Assembly (NCBI GenBank): GCA_024036415.1
Contig: JAMWET010006558.1
Location: forward strand, 111,001-175,000
Direction: 5' to 3'
Source: Prochilodus magdalenae
Taxonomy: Eukaryota > Chordata > Actinopteri > Characiformes > Prochilodontidae
DNA length: 64,000 nucleotides
Both the position numbers and the translations under genes were made by a program. Below, piece by piece: positions 1 through 27,296 of the stretch (position 1 is its first letter; every line of letters starts with the position of its first letter). Under the pieces are notes generated by a model that saw only the letters and a list, made by a program, of their open reading frames with translations, was not told where the DNA came from and made no database searches.

Positions 1-135
1 CCTTTCCTCCGCTGGGGGGTTTCCCCTTGCCTCTTTCGCCCTTGGCTCGCTCACTGGGGGCTCCAACAGATTCTTTGTAAAGCTGGTTCGTGACACCATC
101 TGTTGTAAAAAGCACTATATAGATAAATGTTGACT
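1..135 (+). repeat. Tail of a dispersed teleost repeat
   Basis: The window opens inside a sequence that reads like the 3' end of a very common fish interspersed repeat: a pyrimidine-rich stretch mentioning 'GGCTCGCTCACTGGGGGCTC', then 'TGTAAAGCTGGTTCGTGACA' and a closing 'AGCACTATATAGATAAAT' followed by TTGACTCGACTTGA-type short repeats. A related body segment occurs around 52.2 kb. The left boundary is outside the window. Family assignment rests on recall of the motif, not on a search. Confidence 0.5.
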
Positions 136-1980
136 CGACTTGATAGCCTAGTAGTTAGCACTAGTGCTAATCGGTTGGGTATAAGCTAGCTTTCATTACT
201 TGTTAGCTACATTAGCCTTGTAGCTCTAGTGCAAATCTAAAGAGGCAAACTCCAGACAGCAAACACGTTTGGTCCGACCGTCTACATTTAGGATTGGGGA
301 AGGGGCATTTAGCTGGAGTATCACTTCAATAAAAGGACCCTGACTCATTTCTCTGCTAGTGTTCCTACATTCCGGTACTAAACACACCATGAAGTATCAC
401 AATCTCATTGAATACAAAAAAAAATCTTTTCCTCATATTTACAGAGTGGTTCACAAAACAGAAGCACAGAAACCTGAGTGTCGGATAATCCGAGGAATAT
501 TCTTCACTGGACACGGAGCTTCGGAGCAACTGGTTATGATAATTACAATGCAATAAGTACAGTCCTCTTCTAAAGCACTGTGTTAGCACATATAGACAAT
601 GTATGACAGCTGAGCATGCATTAGAGTCCGTAGTTTTCCCAGCAGTGGGTGTGGAGCGCCTACTTGTGCTTTTCGTCGAGCCCTTATCTAGTGTGGTATT
701 TACAGGAAGCCCAACAGTTCAGCCTGCTCACTGTGGCTTATTACACCATCCGCAGTCCGTGACGGGATAGCTATGATCATGTTGGAATAGACTAGGCTAA
801 TCTGGAAAACCGTTAAACAGTGAGTTAGAAGTGTGATAGCATTCCCGCTAACGGATAAACCTGGATTTCATGGGCAAATGGTAAAAAGTATATGGAACGT
901 AATCAGGTTACTTTAATGTAAAGTTATGAATGTTTGTGTGAAGTTTCTTCTGAGTTGAAACATTGCTGTGAGAATCTGATTGCATCCGGTCTTCATAAGA
1001 GAAATAGAGAGGTCTGATGTTGGTTGATCAGTTCTGGATTACTGCAACTCACCCCAAAGGAGATGGAGTTCCATCGCTCCACAGCCCAGGGGGCTTCATA
1101 TCTCTCTATCCCATCCCATGTATTGGACATGGTGACTTAAGATCCAGTGCAGCTCCTCCAGAGCTTCTGGTTCTATTGCTCAGAGCCTTTCTATGGAGAT
1201 CATAAGCTGTGTGGGTGCAGTGGCTGATTTCATGCATTGTCTAGACACTTTAGAACATACTGAGCAACCAGATGACAGACAGCTGAGTAATTAGCATGAG
1301 TCTCGCTCGCTGTTAGCATGGCAGAACAAATTCTCAGATGATGAACGGAACCTTTTCATGAACACAGTCACTCTTGCCGGTGATTGGAGTGCTGTCCGGT
1401 TGAGTTATACGGATGAGCTAGCTTTGGCTAATAATAGCCGACAATCAAATTCTAAAGCCACATCACAAATTCAACAACCACATGTACAAACTCCCTTTCT
1501 GGGAGCTGAAGTAGTAACATAAGGCTCCAGATCCAGATGAATGATGGGTGTTTTTCCACTGCACAATTAAAAAAATGACCCAAATGGGAACCAATGGATC
1601 TTAACCTACTTGGGACCATCATACCTGATTATATTGTCTTTATGTCGTCCCGTTTGGCACCATAGCTACCTGCTTGTTAGCTTTTTGGCTGGAACAGGTC
1701 TACTGATTGGTAAAGTGATCATACTTCTACAATAAAAAACCAGGGGACATTTCTAGTTTGGCGGTCAAGGCACCATTAAAATATCCAATGCGCTTATCCA
1801 TGAAAAAGAAAGGGCCGCAAATTCAGGGCATGTGTTTTCACCATGGCTGTACTGTAATGTATTATGGTGAAGGCTGACAGGGATACGCCAGAGACATCTG
1901 CTATCAACATATGTCATATACGGATGGCTAAAAAGGTGGCACAGTTTAAAAGCGATGCTCTGTTTGTAGATGGCAGTGGG
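136..1980. other. Gene-free flank, nothing recognised
   Basis: No coding exon, RNA gene or clear repeat is recognised here. The short open frames are all under 80 codons and none resembles a known protein. This lies downstream of tmem151b, which is transcribed leftward, so part of it could be distal 3'UTR or intergenic DNA. Confidence 0.5.
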
Positions 1981-1982
1981 CT

Positions 1983-2237
1983 ACATTCATTTATGGCATG
2001 TAGCTGACGCTCTTATCCAGAGCGACTTACAAGGTTAATCATATTACAGGTGGGCCAGTGAAGTGTTAGGAGTCTTGCCCAAGGACTCTTATTGGTGTAG
2101 CACAGCATAGTCACCCAAAGTGGGAATCAAACCCCAATCTCCCACATGGTGTGGGATGCACCACACCAACCTCATGCCGGTGCCAATGAGGTTTAACTGG
2201 TAGGTACCTCCGCTATTATCCACTGGGATACCTCGAC
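1983..2237 (-). repeat. tRNA-derived SINE, degenerate copy (family 1)
   Basis: On the minus strand this reads as a tRNA-like head followed by the fish SINE tail. On the plus strand the tail 'CTCTTATCCAGAGCGACTT' comes first, then 'GAGTCTTGCCCAAGGACTC', then an eroded B-box ('AATCAAACCCCAATCTC'). Better copies are at 33,404, 56,731 and 58,078. The head is rearranged in this copy. Confidence 0.65.
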
Positions 2238-2309
2238 ATATGTGGTGGTGTTGTGGACCCTCTTGACACAGGTGGCCACCAGATGGTAGACAATGTGTTA
2301 AGTGGTTAA

Positions 2310-2690
2310 CAGCAGCCCCCGCTGATGGCCAAATGAAGCACAAAGTGAGACGTCTGCTCTGCCGTTCGTCTTTCTTAGGTCTGTCTGGGGTGTTCTTAAT
2401 TGGGAGTCAAAACAGGACATATCTAGAAAACGGGGACATCTAGATCTACATTCACAAAAGATCCAGCCTTGTCTGGACCTTCTCAGACTGGAAGGTCACC
2501 AGTTCAATTCCCTGATCTATCAGGACACGACGGAGGTGCCCTTGAGCAAGGCACCTAACCTATATCTGCTCCACGGGCACTAGGGCTGCCCAACGCTTTG
2601 GGCAGGTGTGTTCGCTCACTGCCCCCTAGTGTGTGAGTGGGTGTTTCACTGCTCTGTTGGGCATCTGTGTGCAAGCACTAAGGGTCAGTG
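2310..2690 (+). repeat. Dispersed SINE-like repeat (family 2), copy 1
   Basis: This contains a B-box-like 'GGTCACCAGTTCAATTCCC', then 'GGTGCCCTTGAGCAAGGCAC', then a 'GGGTGTTTCACTGC' tail. The same repeat, including its 5' flank, recurs at 3,728-4,600, where a TTAA-flanked MITE is inserted, and a cleaner copy lies at 57,228-57,450. At about 2,397 this copy has an unoccupied TTAA corresponding to the occupied site in copy 2. Confidence 0.65.
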
Positions 2691-3727
2691 GTTCTGAATT
2701 CTAATTCTAAGGGATCAAGTAAAGCAAAGTTTCAACAAACGTTAGCTCAAATGCTAACCGAAGTCTTGATTTCAAAGCCATCAACACATCCCCTTTGATA
2801 GGAACAGCGCTTGGTTACTTTACCTTCACCTGAAAAGAAGAAAAGAGAATAGCTATAACGTGATCAGGTCGTTAGGTCATCTCGGGCAAGCACCACAAAC
2901 CATAAGCCTGGGGTTCTCAGTACTGGACCGAAGATCAATGGAAAAGGCTCAGGTCCAGTTGTGTGATGCCAAAGGTTCTGGTCCAGTCTGCAGTGGAAAA
3001 GCACCCCACCAATGCTACCTCTTATTACCGCTCAGGTAGTTGTGATGTGGAACGTCCCGAATGGCCAGCAGGGCTGTTAGACCCCTGTTTGAAGTTTAGC
3101 ATATTTTGATACGACACGTTTGCTACACACGTTTTGCATTTCAGTAGAAGCCTTTTTTACATTCCAGCAGATCCACGGTTTTATCTTCCTCTTCCTTCCT
3201 CGGCCGGAGCCTAATTACCGCTCTGTGTGATGATGCCTCCGATCCGGTGGCTTTTAATGGATCGTGTTTGCTTATCTACATGAGAAATGGCCAGTATCGA
3301 GCACTTAGGCAGCCTAACCTCTGCTGATACTGGCTGGACAAGTGAACAGATTTTAGGCACTTTAAAATACTGTACAAAGAGGAAAGGTGGAGGAGTGGAA
3401 GCGAAATTCCGGTTGACTGATTCCATGCTGTGTATATATACATACCTATAAAAAGCATTTGGTACTGAAAACCATGGAAGATGTTTAGTAACAGTAATCA
3501 CGAGCGCCAGCACGCCAGATCTTGGAATGTCTCGAGATGGTGTCTTCTCTCGGGACTACACGTGTCCGTCTCGTTAGCGACATGTGCTAAATTATTCATA
3601 GCGCCGACTGGATCTTTATAAACAGAGGGAGGAGCTGTTTTGGAGATGCGATATTTACACGTGTCCTGCATGGTTTTGCATTTGTTCTCACTCTGGATTT
3701 GCAAACGAGCTGTATTAGAAGTGGTAG
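2691..3727. other. Unassigned intergenic DNA
   Basis: No gene or recognisable element is seen. A minus-strand open frame of 100 codons at 3,211-3,513 has no recognisable protein character and overlaps a second frame of similar length, so it is treated as chance. Confidence 0.45.
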
Positions 3728-4605
3728 CAGATAGCAGGAGCCCCGCTGACGCCCAAATCGAGCAGGACGTTTGATCTGCTGTACGTCTTTCTACGGTCTG
3801 TCTAGTGTATTCTTAACCCATAAGAGCCCAGAGCCCTTAGAGTAAAACAATGAGGGGTCAGTTATGAGATCAGCAAAGATCAGTCTTAGAGTGACCTAGA
3901 GGTCACATGTCATCTTCTGTAAGGGTTAAAAGGTCACAAGACTGGTGGCACATGTCACGACAACCATTTCACAAGGGGTATTCCATCACTGTGTTCTAGA
4001 AATGGGCCCCAAATGGGTATATGTCATATAGAATATGGGTATATATAATATAGAACCTATCTAGAACATTAGAGCTCTTAAATAAATGGGTTGGAACCTT
4101 ATAAGTACCAAAAACAAGCCTTAAAAATTAGGTGGTTTTGGCTCTAACTGTAGTAACCAAGCACATCGCCTAAACGTGGTCACATGTTCACCAACTGTCA
4201 TGTGACTGCACCCAGGATGTTGGGTATAGGTCACTCAGGGACTCCATGAGTTTAAGAAGGGAAAGCTGTGTAAGGAACTTTCCAGACAAGGCTTGCGTCA
4301 CTGTGGGCTCTTATGGGTTAAAACGGGGACGTCTAGTCAGCCTACTGATTGGGCAAAACGGTGCCCTGCTGTTCTGCACTCACACCAACGTATACGTTCA
4401 CAGCGGAACCAGCCTTGTCTGGATCCTACCAGACTGGAAGGTCACCGGTTCAATTCCCTGACCCAACAGGACACGACTGTTGTGCCCCTGAGCAAGGCAC
4501 CTAACAAATTACTGCTCCCTGGGCACCGTGGATAGGGCTGCCCAATGCTCTGGGCAAGTGTGTGTCTGTTTCGCTGCACGGGTGGCCATCTGTTTGAAAC
4601 CGAGC
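3728..4605 (+). repeat. Family 2 SINE-like repeat, copy 2, interrupted by a MITE
   Basis: The two halves, 3,728-3,816 and 4,318-4,605, match copy 1 at 2,310-2,690 and are split by the TTAA-flanked element at 3,817-4,317. The right half keeps the B-box-like 'GGTTCAATTCCC' and the 'CTGAGCAAGGCACCTAAC' core. Confidence 0.6.
3817..4317. mobile_element. TTAA-flanked MITE (piggyBac-like ends)
   Basis: A 501-bp element flanked by TTAA at 3,813-3,816 and 4,318-4,321. Its terminal inverted repeats are 17 bp with one mismatch: CCCATAAGAGCCCAGAG at the left and the reverse complement of CCCATAAGAGCCCACAG at the right. TTAA target duplication with ends starting CCC is the piggyBac signature. There is no transposase reading frame, so it is non-autonomous. 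The superfamily is inferred from the ends only. Confidence 0.75.
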
Positions 4606-4609
4606 TGTA

Positions 4610-5289
4610 TTAGAAGTGACTGCCTTGAGGTAAAATGCCTTATGTAGCTCATATGTCCACTGTTGTTTGACCATGGTGTGAGGAGAGAAAAAAGGTGACC
4701 TTGGAGTTCGCCCTGGCGCAGGACACGGCCAATTCCGGACTTCACAATACACAGTTATCTCCTGGACTCAGGACCTGTATCTTAATCCCGTCTCGTGTTA
4801 CCGTCTCATGGCCAGAAAGACGGGTTTGCCTGCCGTGGACAGAATTAGCAGTGCCGCGCCGTACGAGCCTGCAGCTTACAGTGATAGAAACGTCACTGGA
4901 CTCGTTTGGTTATGCATATGATAGATCTGTATTTGCTCTGTGTGAATAATCCAGCAATATGGTGATATTGTTGACCTAGACAGGCCATTCCGGAAGAAAC
5001 CTCCATGTCCCAGTTCCATTCCGTAGTCTGTCCCATTCCATATTAACCTCTAAAGGGAGTCAGTGTTTCATTTTTATCCGTATCTGGGAAAGAGGTTCCT
5101 GTCTGACCCAAACACAGTCCCTGACGGTACATTCCTCTTTATGAATGTTGAATCCACGTCTGCAGGACTCAAGACTCAAGCAATCAATCTTCCGTTCGTC
5201 CGGCAGGTCGGGGTACGATCCTCCTCCCTGCCTTCAATCGGAAGGTCAATGGAATCCCTAGCGAACGTCAACCCTTTGCAAAGCTCGGG
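4610..5289. other. Sequence just downstream of the tmem151b stop
   Basis: This should include the tmem151b 3'UTR, read on the minus strand. No convincing AATAAA on the minus strand was found close to the stop, so the polyadenylation site is not placed. No other gene is seen. Confidence 0.4.
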
Positions 5290-22739
<17,450 letters not shown>

Positions 22740-23224
22740 GTCTGCGCGGGCAGCGGGGCATGGATCACGAGCTCCACATCGGACCGCAGCGCCAACCAGC
22801 CATGCATCATCCACGAGCCCTCGCGCGCAGGAGATCCTCGGCGGTGCACGCTAAAGCCTTAAGACTGAGCTCGCGCTGCCATGTGTTCGGCTGGCAGCCT
22901 GCGGGGTCGCTGCGCGCGCTGACGCCTCTCTACGGCAGCTCCTCCAGGTCTGAGCTGGGAGAGAAAGGGAAGCAGCGCAGCCTGTGGACCTTCGGCACCT
23001 CCTGCAGCTCCTCCTCAGCAGCCAGACCTGATATTCATGGCTTTGAAGACGCGAGCAGGGAAAAAACAGAGAGCTGGTTTATTCGCCGCGTGGAGAGGCG
23101 CGCGCGGGATAATAACAATCAGCAAAAACAATGCGGAGCCCAGTGCACGTGCGCACCCGGTTCGCCACGGTGCTGCTGAGTGGCATTGATGGGGGGGGAG
23201 GGGCTCGAACGGAGCAGACGGGCG

Positions 23225-23465
23225 ATACTTACCTACATACATACACTCATATATACACGCACACATATACATACATACATACGGTACGTGCACCCATATA
23301 GCCATACATACATACATACACACACATATACATACATACACACACACACACACACATATACATATACATACAAACACACACACACATACATACACACACA
23401 CACGCACATATACACACATACATTCATACATACATATATCCATACATACATACACACACACACAT

Positions 23466-23498
<33 letters not shown>

Positions 23499-23611
23499 CA
23501 TACATACACACACACACATATACATACAAACACACACACACACATACATACATACATATACACATACATACATACACACATATACACACATATATATATA
23601 TATACATACAT

Positions 23612-23658
<47 letters not shown>

Positions 23659-23670
23659 TAAACACATACA

Positions 23671-23702
<32 letters not shown>

Positions 23703-23726
23703 CACACATACATTCACACACACACT

Positions 23727-23765
<39 letters not shown>

Positions 23766-23790
23766 ATATATATATGTGCGTGTACATATA
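23225..23790. repeat. Compound (CATA)n/(CACA)n/(TA)n microsatellite
   Basis: Over 500 bp of alternating CATA, CACA and TA repeats begin right after the tmem151b CpG island. Long open frames of Tyr/Val/Cys/Met on one strand and Thr/His/Ile on the other are artefacts of the repeat. Confidence 0.97.
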
Positions 23791-23796
23791 AAGTAC

Positions 23797-23864
23797 ATAC
23801 ATACAATCATATATAAATTCACACACGCACATACGTGTATATATAGGTATATATATATATATAT

Positions 23865-23911
<47 letters not shown>

Positions 23912-23953
23912 CATCTGTGCGTATGTGAATTTATATATGACTGTATATATGTA
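23797..23953. repeat. Inverted repeat enclosing a (TA)n(GATA)n microsatellite
   Basis: The left arm, 23,797-23,832, and right arm, 23,915-23,953, match in inverted orientation (e.g. ATATATAAATTCACACACGC against GCGTATGTGAATTTATATAT). They flank (TA)n and an 11-12 unit GATA run at 23,865-23,911. Confidence 0.75.
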
Positions 23954-24129
23954 TATAAGAAACTAAGTACTGTATGTATGTACTTCATATGTACATGCGT
24001 GAGTGTATGCCATGTATATATATATTTACCGTATGGCTGTATTGTATGTTTGCATATAAATAAATATTTCAAATTTCAAACTTTTCATTCATACAAATAT
24101 TCATATTTGTATGTATGTATGTGCGTCTG

Positions 24130-24670
24130 TATATATGAATGTATGTATATTTGAATGTTTGTGTATTTTAATGTATGAAAAGTTTTAATAGCTTTATAAA
24201 AGTGTTAAACAGTCTAAACAGCACTCTAAAAGCATTGTGCATGTAACGTGTGTACTAGCAGATGCTAGATGCTATATGTTTGTAGAATGTAATTTAAAGT
24301 CTTGTGAAGGTGTTTTAAATCCTAGAAGCTTCTAGCATCTAAAAGTAAAAGCATTTAATGGCAGATTAGAGGAGATCATACACTCCACTACTCGATCTGT
24401 ATGTCAGTGGTTTATTTAATGCTACTGTACCTGCTAATGTCATTTTGTGATGCCCGAACTAAGAATGATTTGGAATTGCTTGATACAGGCTTGAAAGAAG
24501 AGTCCCATTAATACCAATATCAACCACACATATTCTGTAGCTGCGCCACAGCACCCCCTGCTGGCCGCCTGACTGTAACAACAGGGAGCTGTACCAGCTC
24601 TGAAAGATGCCTGAACTGCACCGTAGGGTGTAAAGGGCTGCAGGCACTGTCCGAACATCACCTCCGGTAT
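24130..24670. other. Unassigned intergenic DNA
   Basis: No exon or clear repeat is recognised between the microsatellites and the GGTTCC array. Confidence 0.4.
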
Positions 24671-24679
24671 GAGGTTTAG

Positions 24680-26210
24680 TTCCGGTACCTAGAACCAACA
24701 AGTGTTCTGTTAATGATCTGAGTCCCTGTTGGTGCACATTCAATCTGAAGAACCCTTTCACCACGCAAAGAACCCTATAATCTCACAGGGGTCTCTAAAT
24801 GTGCATGGTTCTCTATGGACCCGGTTTGTACCAACAAGGGTTCTACTGTTGTTACAGGCTTGAGATCGTACTTATAGAACACAGAACATGGTTCGGTGCT
24901 GTATAGAAGAACCAAAAGTGTTCTGCTGCGGTTATGATCTCAGGCTTGTAACAACAGCAGAATGCATGTTGATGCAGAATGGTTCCTTATAGAACCACAT
25001 ACAGCACATTCAATCTGAAGAACACTTCCACAATGCAAAGAACACTTTACTCACATCTAAGGTTCTTTAAATGTTTAGTGCTACGTACAAGCACCGAAAA
25101 GTGTTCTGCTAAGGTTATGATCTCAGGCTTGTACCAACAGCAGAACCCTTGTTGATGCAGAATGGTTCCTAATAGAACCATATACAGCACATTTAATCTG
25201 AAGAACCCTATAATCATACAGACAGGTCTTTAGGTGTTTGATGCCATATAGAAGCACCGAAGAGGTTCTACTAAAGTTATGATCTCAGGCGTGTTCCAAC
25301 AGCAGATCCCTCTATGGTGCAAAATGGTTCCTTATAGAACCATATACATTTCATCTGAAGAACCCTATAATCAGAGACCAGGGTCTCTATATGCTTGGTG
25401 CTGTATAGAAGCACCGAAAGGTGTTCTGCTAAGGTTATGATCTCTGGCTTGTACCAACAGCAGAACCCTTGTTAATGCAGAATGGTTCCTTATAGAACCA
25501 CATATAGCACATTTAATATGAAGAACCCTTTCACAGTGCAAAGAACCCTTTACTCACATCTAAGGTTCTTTAAATGTTTAGTGCTACGTAGAAGCACCGA
25601 AAAGTGTTCTGCTAAGGTTATGATCTCAGGCTTGTTCCAACAGCAGAAGCCTCAGTGGTGCAAAATGGTTCCTTATAGAACCATACACATTTCATCTGAA
25701 GAACCCTATAATCAGAGACCAGGGTCTCTATATAGCACATTTAATATGAAGAACCCTTTCACAGTGCAAAGAACCCTTTACTCACATCTAAGGTTCTTTA
25801 AATGTTTAGTGCTACGTAGAAGCACCGAAAGGTGTTCTGCTAAGGTTATGATCTCTGGCTTGTACCAACAGCAGAACCCTTGTTAATGCAGAATGGTTCC
25901 TTATAGAACCATATACAGCACATTCAATCTGAAGAACCCTTTGATCACACACAGGGGTCTCTATATGCTTGGTGCTGTATAGAAGCACCGAAAAAGTGTT
26001 CTACTAAGGTTATGATCTCTGGCTTGTACCAACAGCAGAACGCATGTTTATGCAGAATGGTTCCTTATAGAATACAGCACGTTCCTATACAGCACATTCA
26101 ATCTAAAGAACCCTTTGATACACAGGACATGGGTCATGACACAGGGGTCTTTTAAGTCTTGATGGTTCTTCATAAAATACTCTTCTGCACTAAAGAACCC
26201 TGGAGGAACC
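24680..26210. repeat. Irregular tandem array rich in GGTTCC/GGAACC palindromes
   Basis: About seven units of roughly 160-230 bp each carry 'AATGGTTCCTTATAGAACCA', 'TCTGAAGAACCCT' and 'AAGGTTATGATCTC'. The block 25,482-25,700 is duplicated at 25,730-25,900 almost exactly, which produces an artefactual duplicated open frame. A related fragment occurs near 41,990-42,120. The array ends within 300 bp of the nfkbie promoter region. Confidence 0.8.
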
Positions 26211-26486
26211 GTCTGTTTTGAGTGTATAGGACTGATTAGATAAACTAGGCCCTGGAATGTGGACTTTGGAAACAACACAGACCAAACATGGTGAAGAGTT
26301 GATTTATGTTTATTGCAATGCAAATAAATGTCCAGATAAACAGCTAAAACACTTATACAGGTTTTAAAACACGGCTGGGTCGCTTCTTCTTTTAGCATCG
26401 GTCTAAGCTGATCAGACCGCATTGCAAAATGTGATTACATGCGCCCTGAATGTCTCTGGGTGAGAGTTTTTGTGGATCAGTTTACT

Positions 26487-26496
26487 GGGAATTCCC
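26487..26496. promoter_or_regulatory. nfkbie: Palindromic NF-kappaB site upstream of nfkbie
   Basis: The sequence GGGAATTCCC is a perfect palindrome fitting the GGGRNNYYCC consensus. It lies 466 bp upstream of the nfkbie ATG at the edge of the CpG-rich promoter. IkappaB genes, including mammalian NFKBIE, are NF-kappaB-induced negative-feedback genes, so the site is well placed for autoregulation. Occupancy is inferred. Confidence 0.6.
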
Positions 26497-26559
26497 CACC
26501 GCACACAAACATTCAACACAAGCCACGCCCACCGCCGAGCCCCTCCTCTCCGGCTTAGG

Positions 26560-27230
26560 GTCGCTGGCCACGCCCATTCAAACATTTACCCCCGCCCCCG
26601 TCCCTCTCTCTCTCAGTCTCTCGAGGCAGGTTTAGAACGCGAGCTCGCGCTTGACTAGCTAGCCGTTTTTAACGGTCTCCAAAAGCTGCAGCACCGCGCG
26701 CGGCTCTCTGACAGGATCCTTCCGCTGAAGTTTACTTCAACTCCTGCACACTTTCCACCCTTCCAAAAGTTCCCGACGTAGTTTATGGAAGTGGAACCCC
26801 GCGTGTTTTACGCCGGGTGAGAAAAGAGAAGCTGGAGAAGCTGGAGGTGGGGATGAGAATCGACGACCGACTCGCTTGGTTTCACAATGGCGCGGTGATC
26901 CTCAGCTAGCTAAGGAGTCCGAGCAGAACAACTAGCACTTTTACTCTCTTCTCCGGGCACAATGGCGAGAAGCGGCGGGGAGAAAGGCAAGCTGGACTTG
27001 CTGGAGGAGAGTCGGACTGACTCCGGTATCGACTCGTTCAGATCTTTTACCAGAGACGATCAATACAACAGCGGCGTGTCTGCCGGCTCCGTGAGCGGAG
27101 AGCAGGAGAAGCTGAGCGCGGTGGACGAGCGGCTAGACTCGGCCTACGGCTCCTCGTCGATCACGGTGGACAGTCTGGGCGAAATCATAGAAAAGTGCAA
27201 CATTTCAGAAACGCCGAGCACGGAGAGCTC
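26560..27230 (+). promoter_or_regulatory. nfkbie: CpG-rich promoter and 5' leader of nfkbie
   Basis: The block is GC-rich with a GC-box-like CCCCGCCCCC near 26,590. The presumed leader contains short upstream reading frames at 26,785-26,820, 26,853-26,909 and 26,887-26,898. The last is in frame with the main ATG and ends TGA, confirming that the coding region cannot extend upstream. The transcription start is not determined. Confidence 0.6.
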
Positions 27231-27296
27231 CCAGAACTCTGAATACACTGAGGAGGAAGTAAACCTGCTATCTACCGTCACAGAAGATGGAGACAC
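26962..27296 (+). CDS. nfkbie: nfkbie exon 1: phosphodegron region
   Basis: 111 codons plus two bases, ending in GAC AC and donor GTAGGT. It holds the DSGIDS degron, the DSAYGSSS element and the TEDGDT entry into the first ankyrin repeat. Read-through stops three bases into the intron. Confidence 0.92.

Noticed and set aside
23015..24072. Cys/Val/Tyr- and Thr/His-rich frames up to 279 codons
   Set aside because: Products of CATA/CACA/TA microsatellites on both strands.
25482..25886. 134-codon frame with an internal duplicated peptide
   Set aside because: Arises from a duplicated unit of the GGTTCC-rich array.
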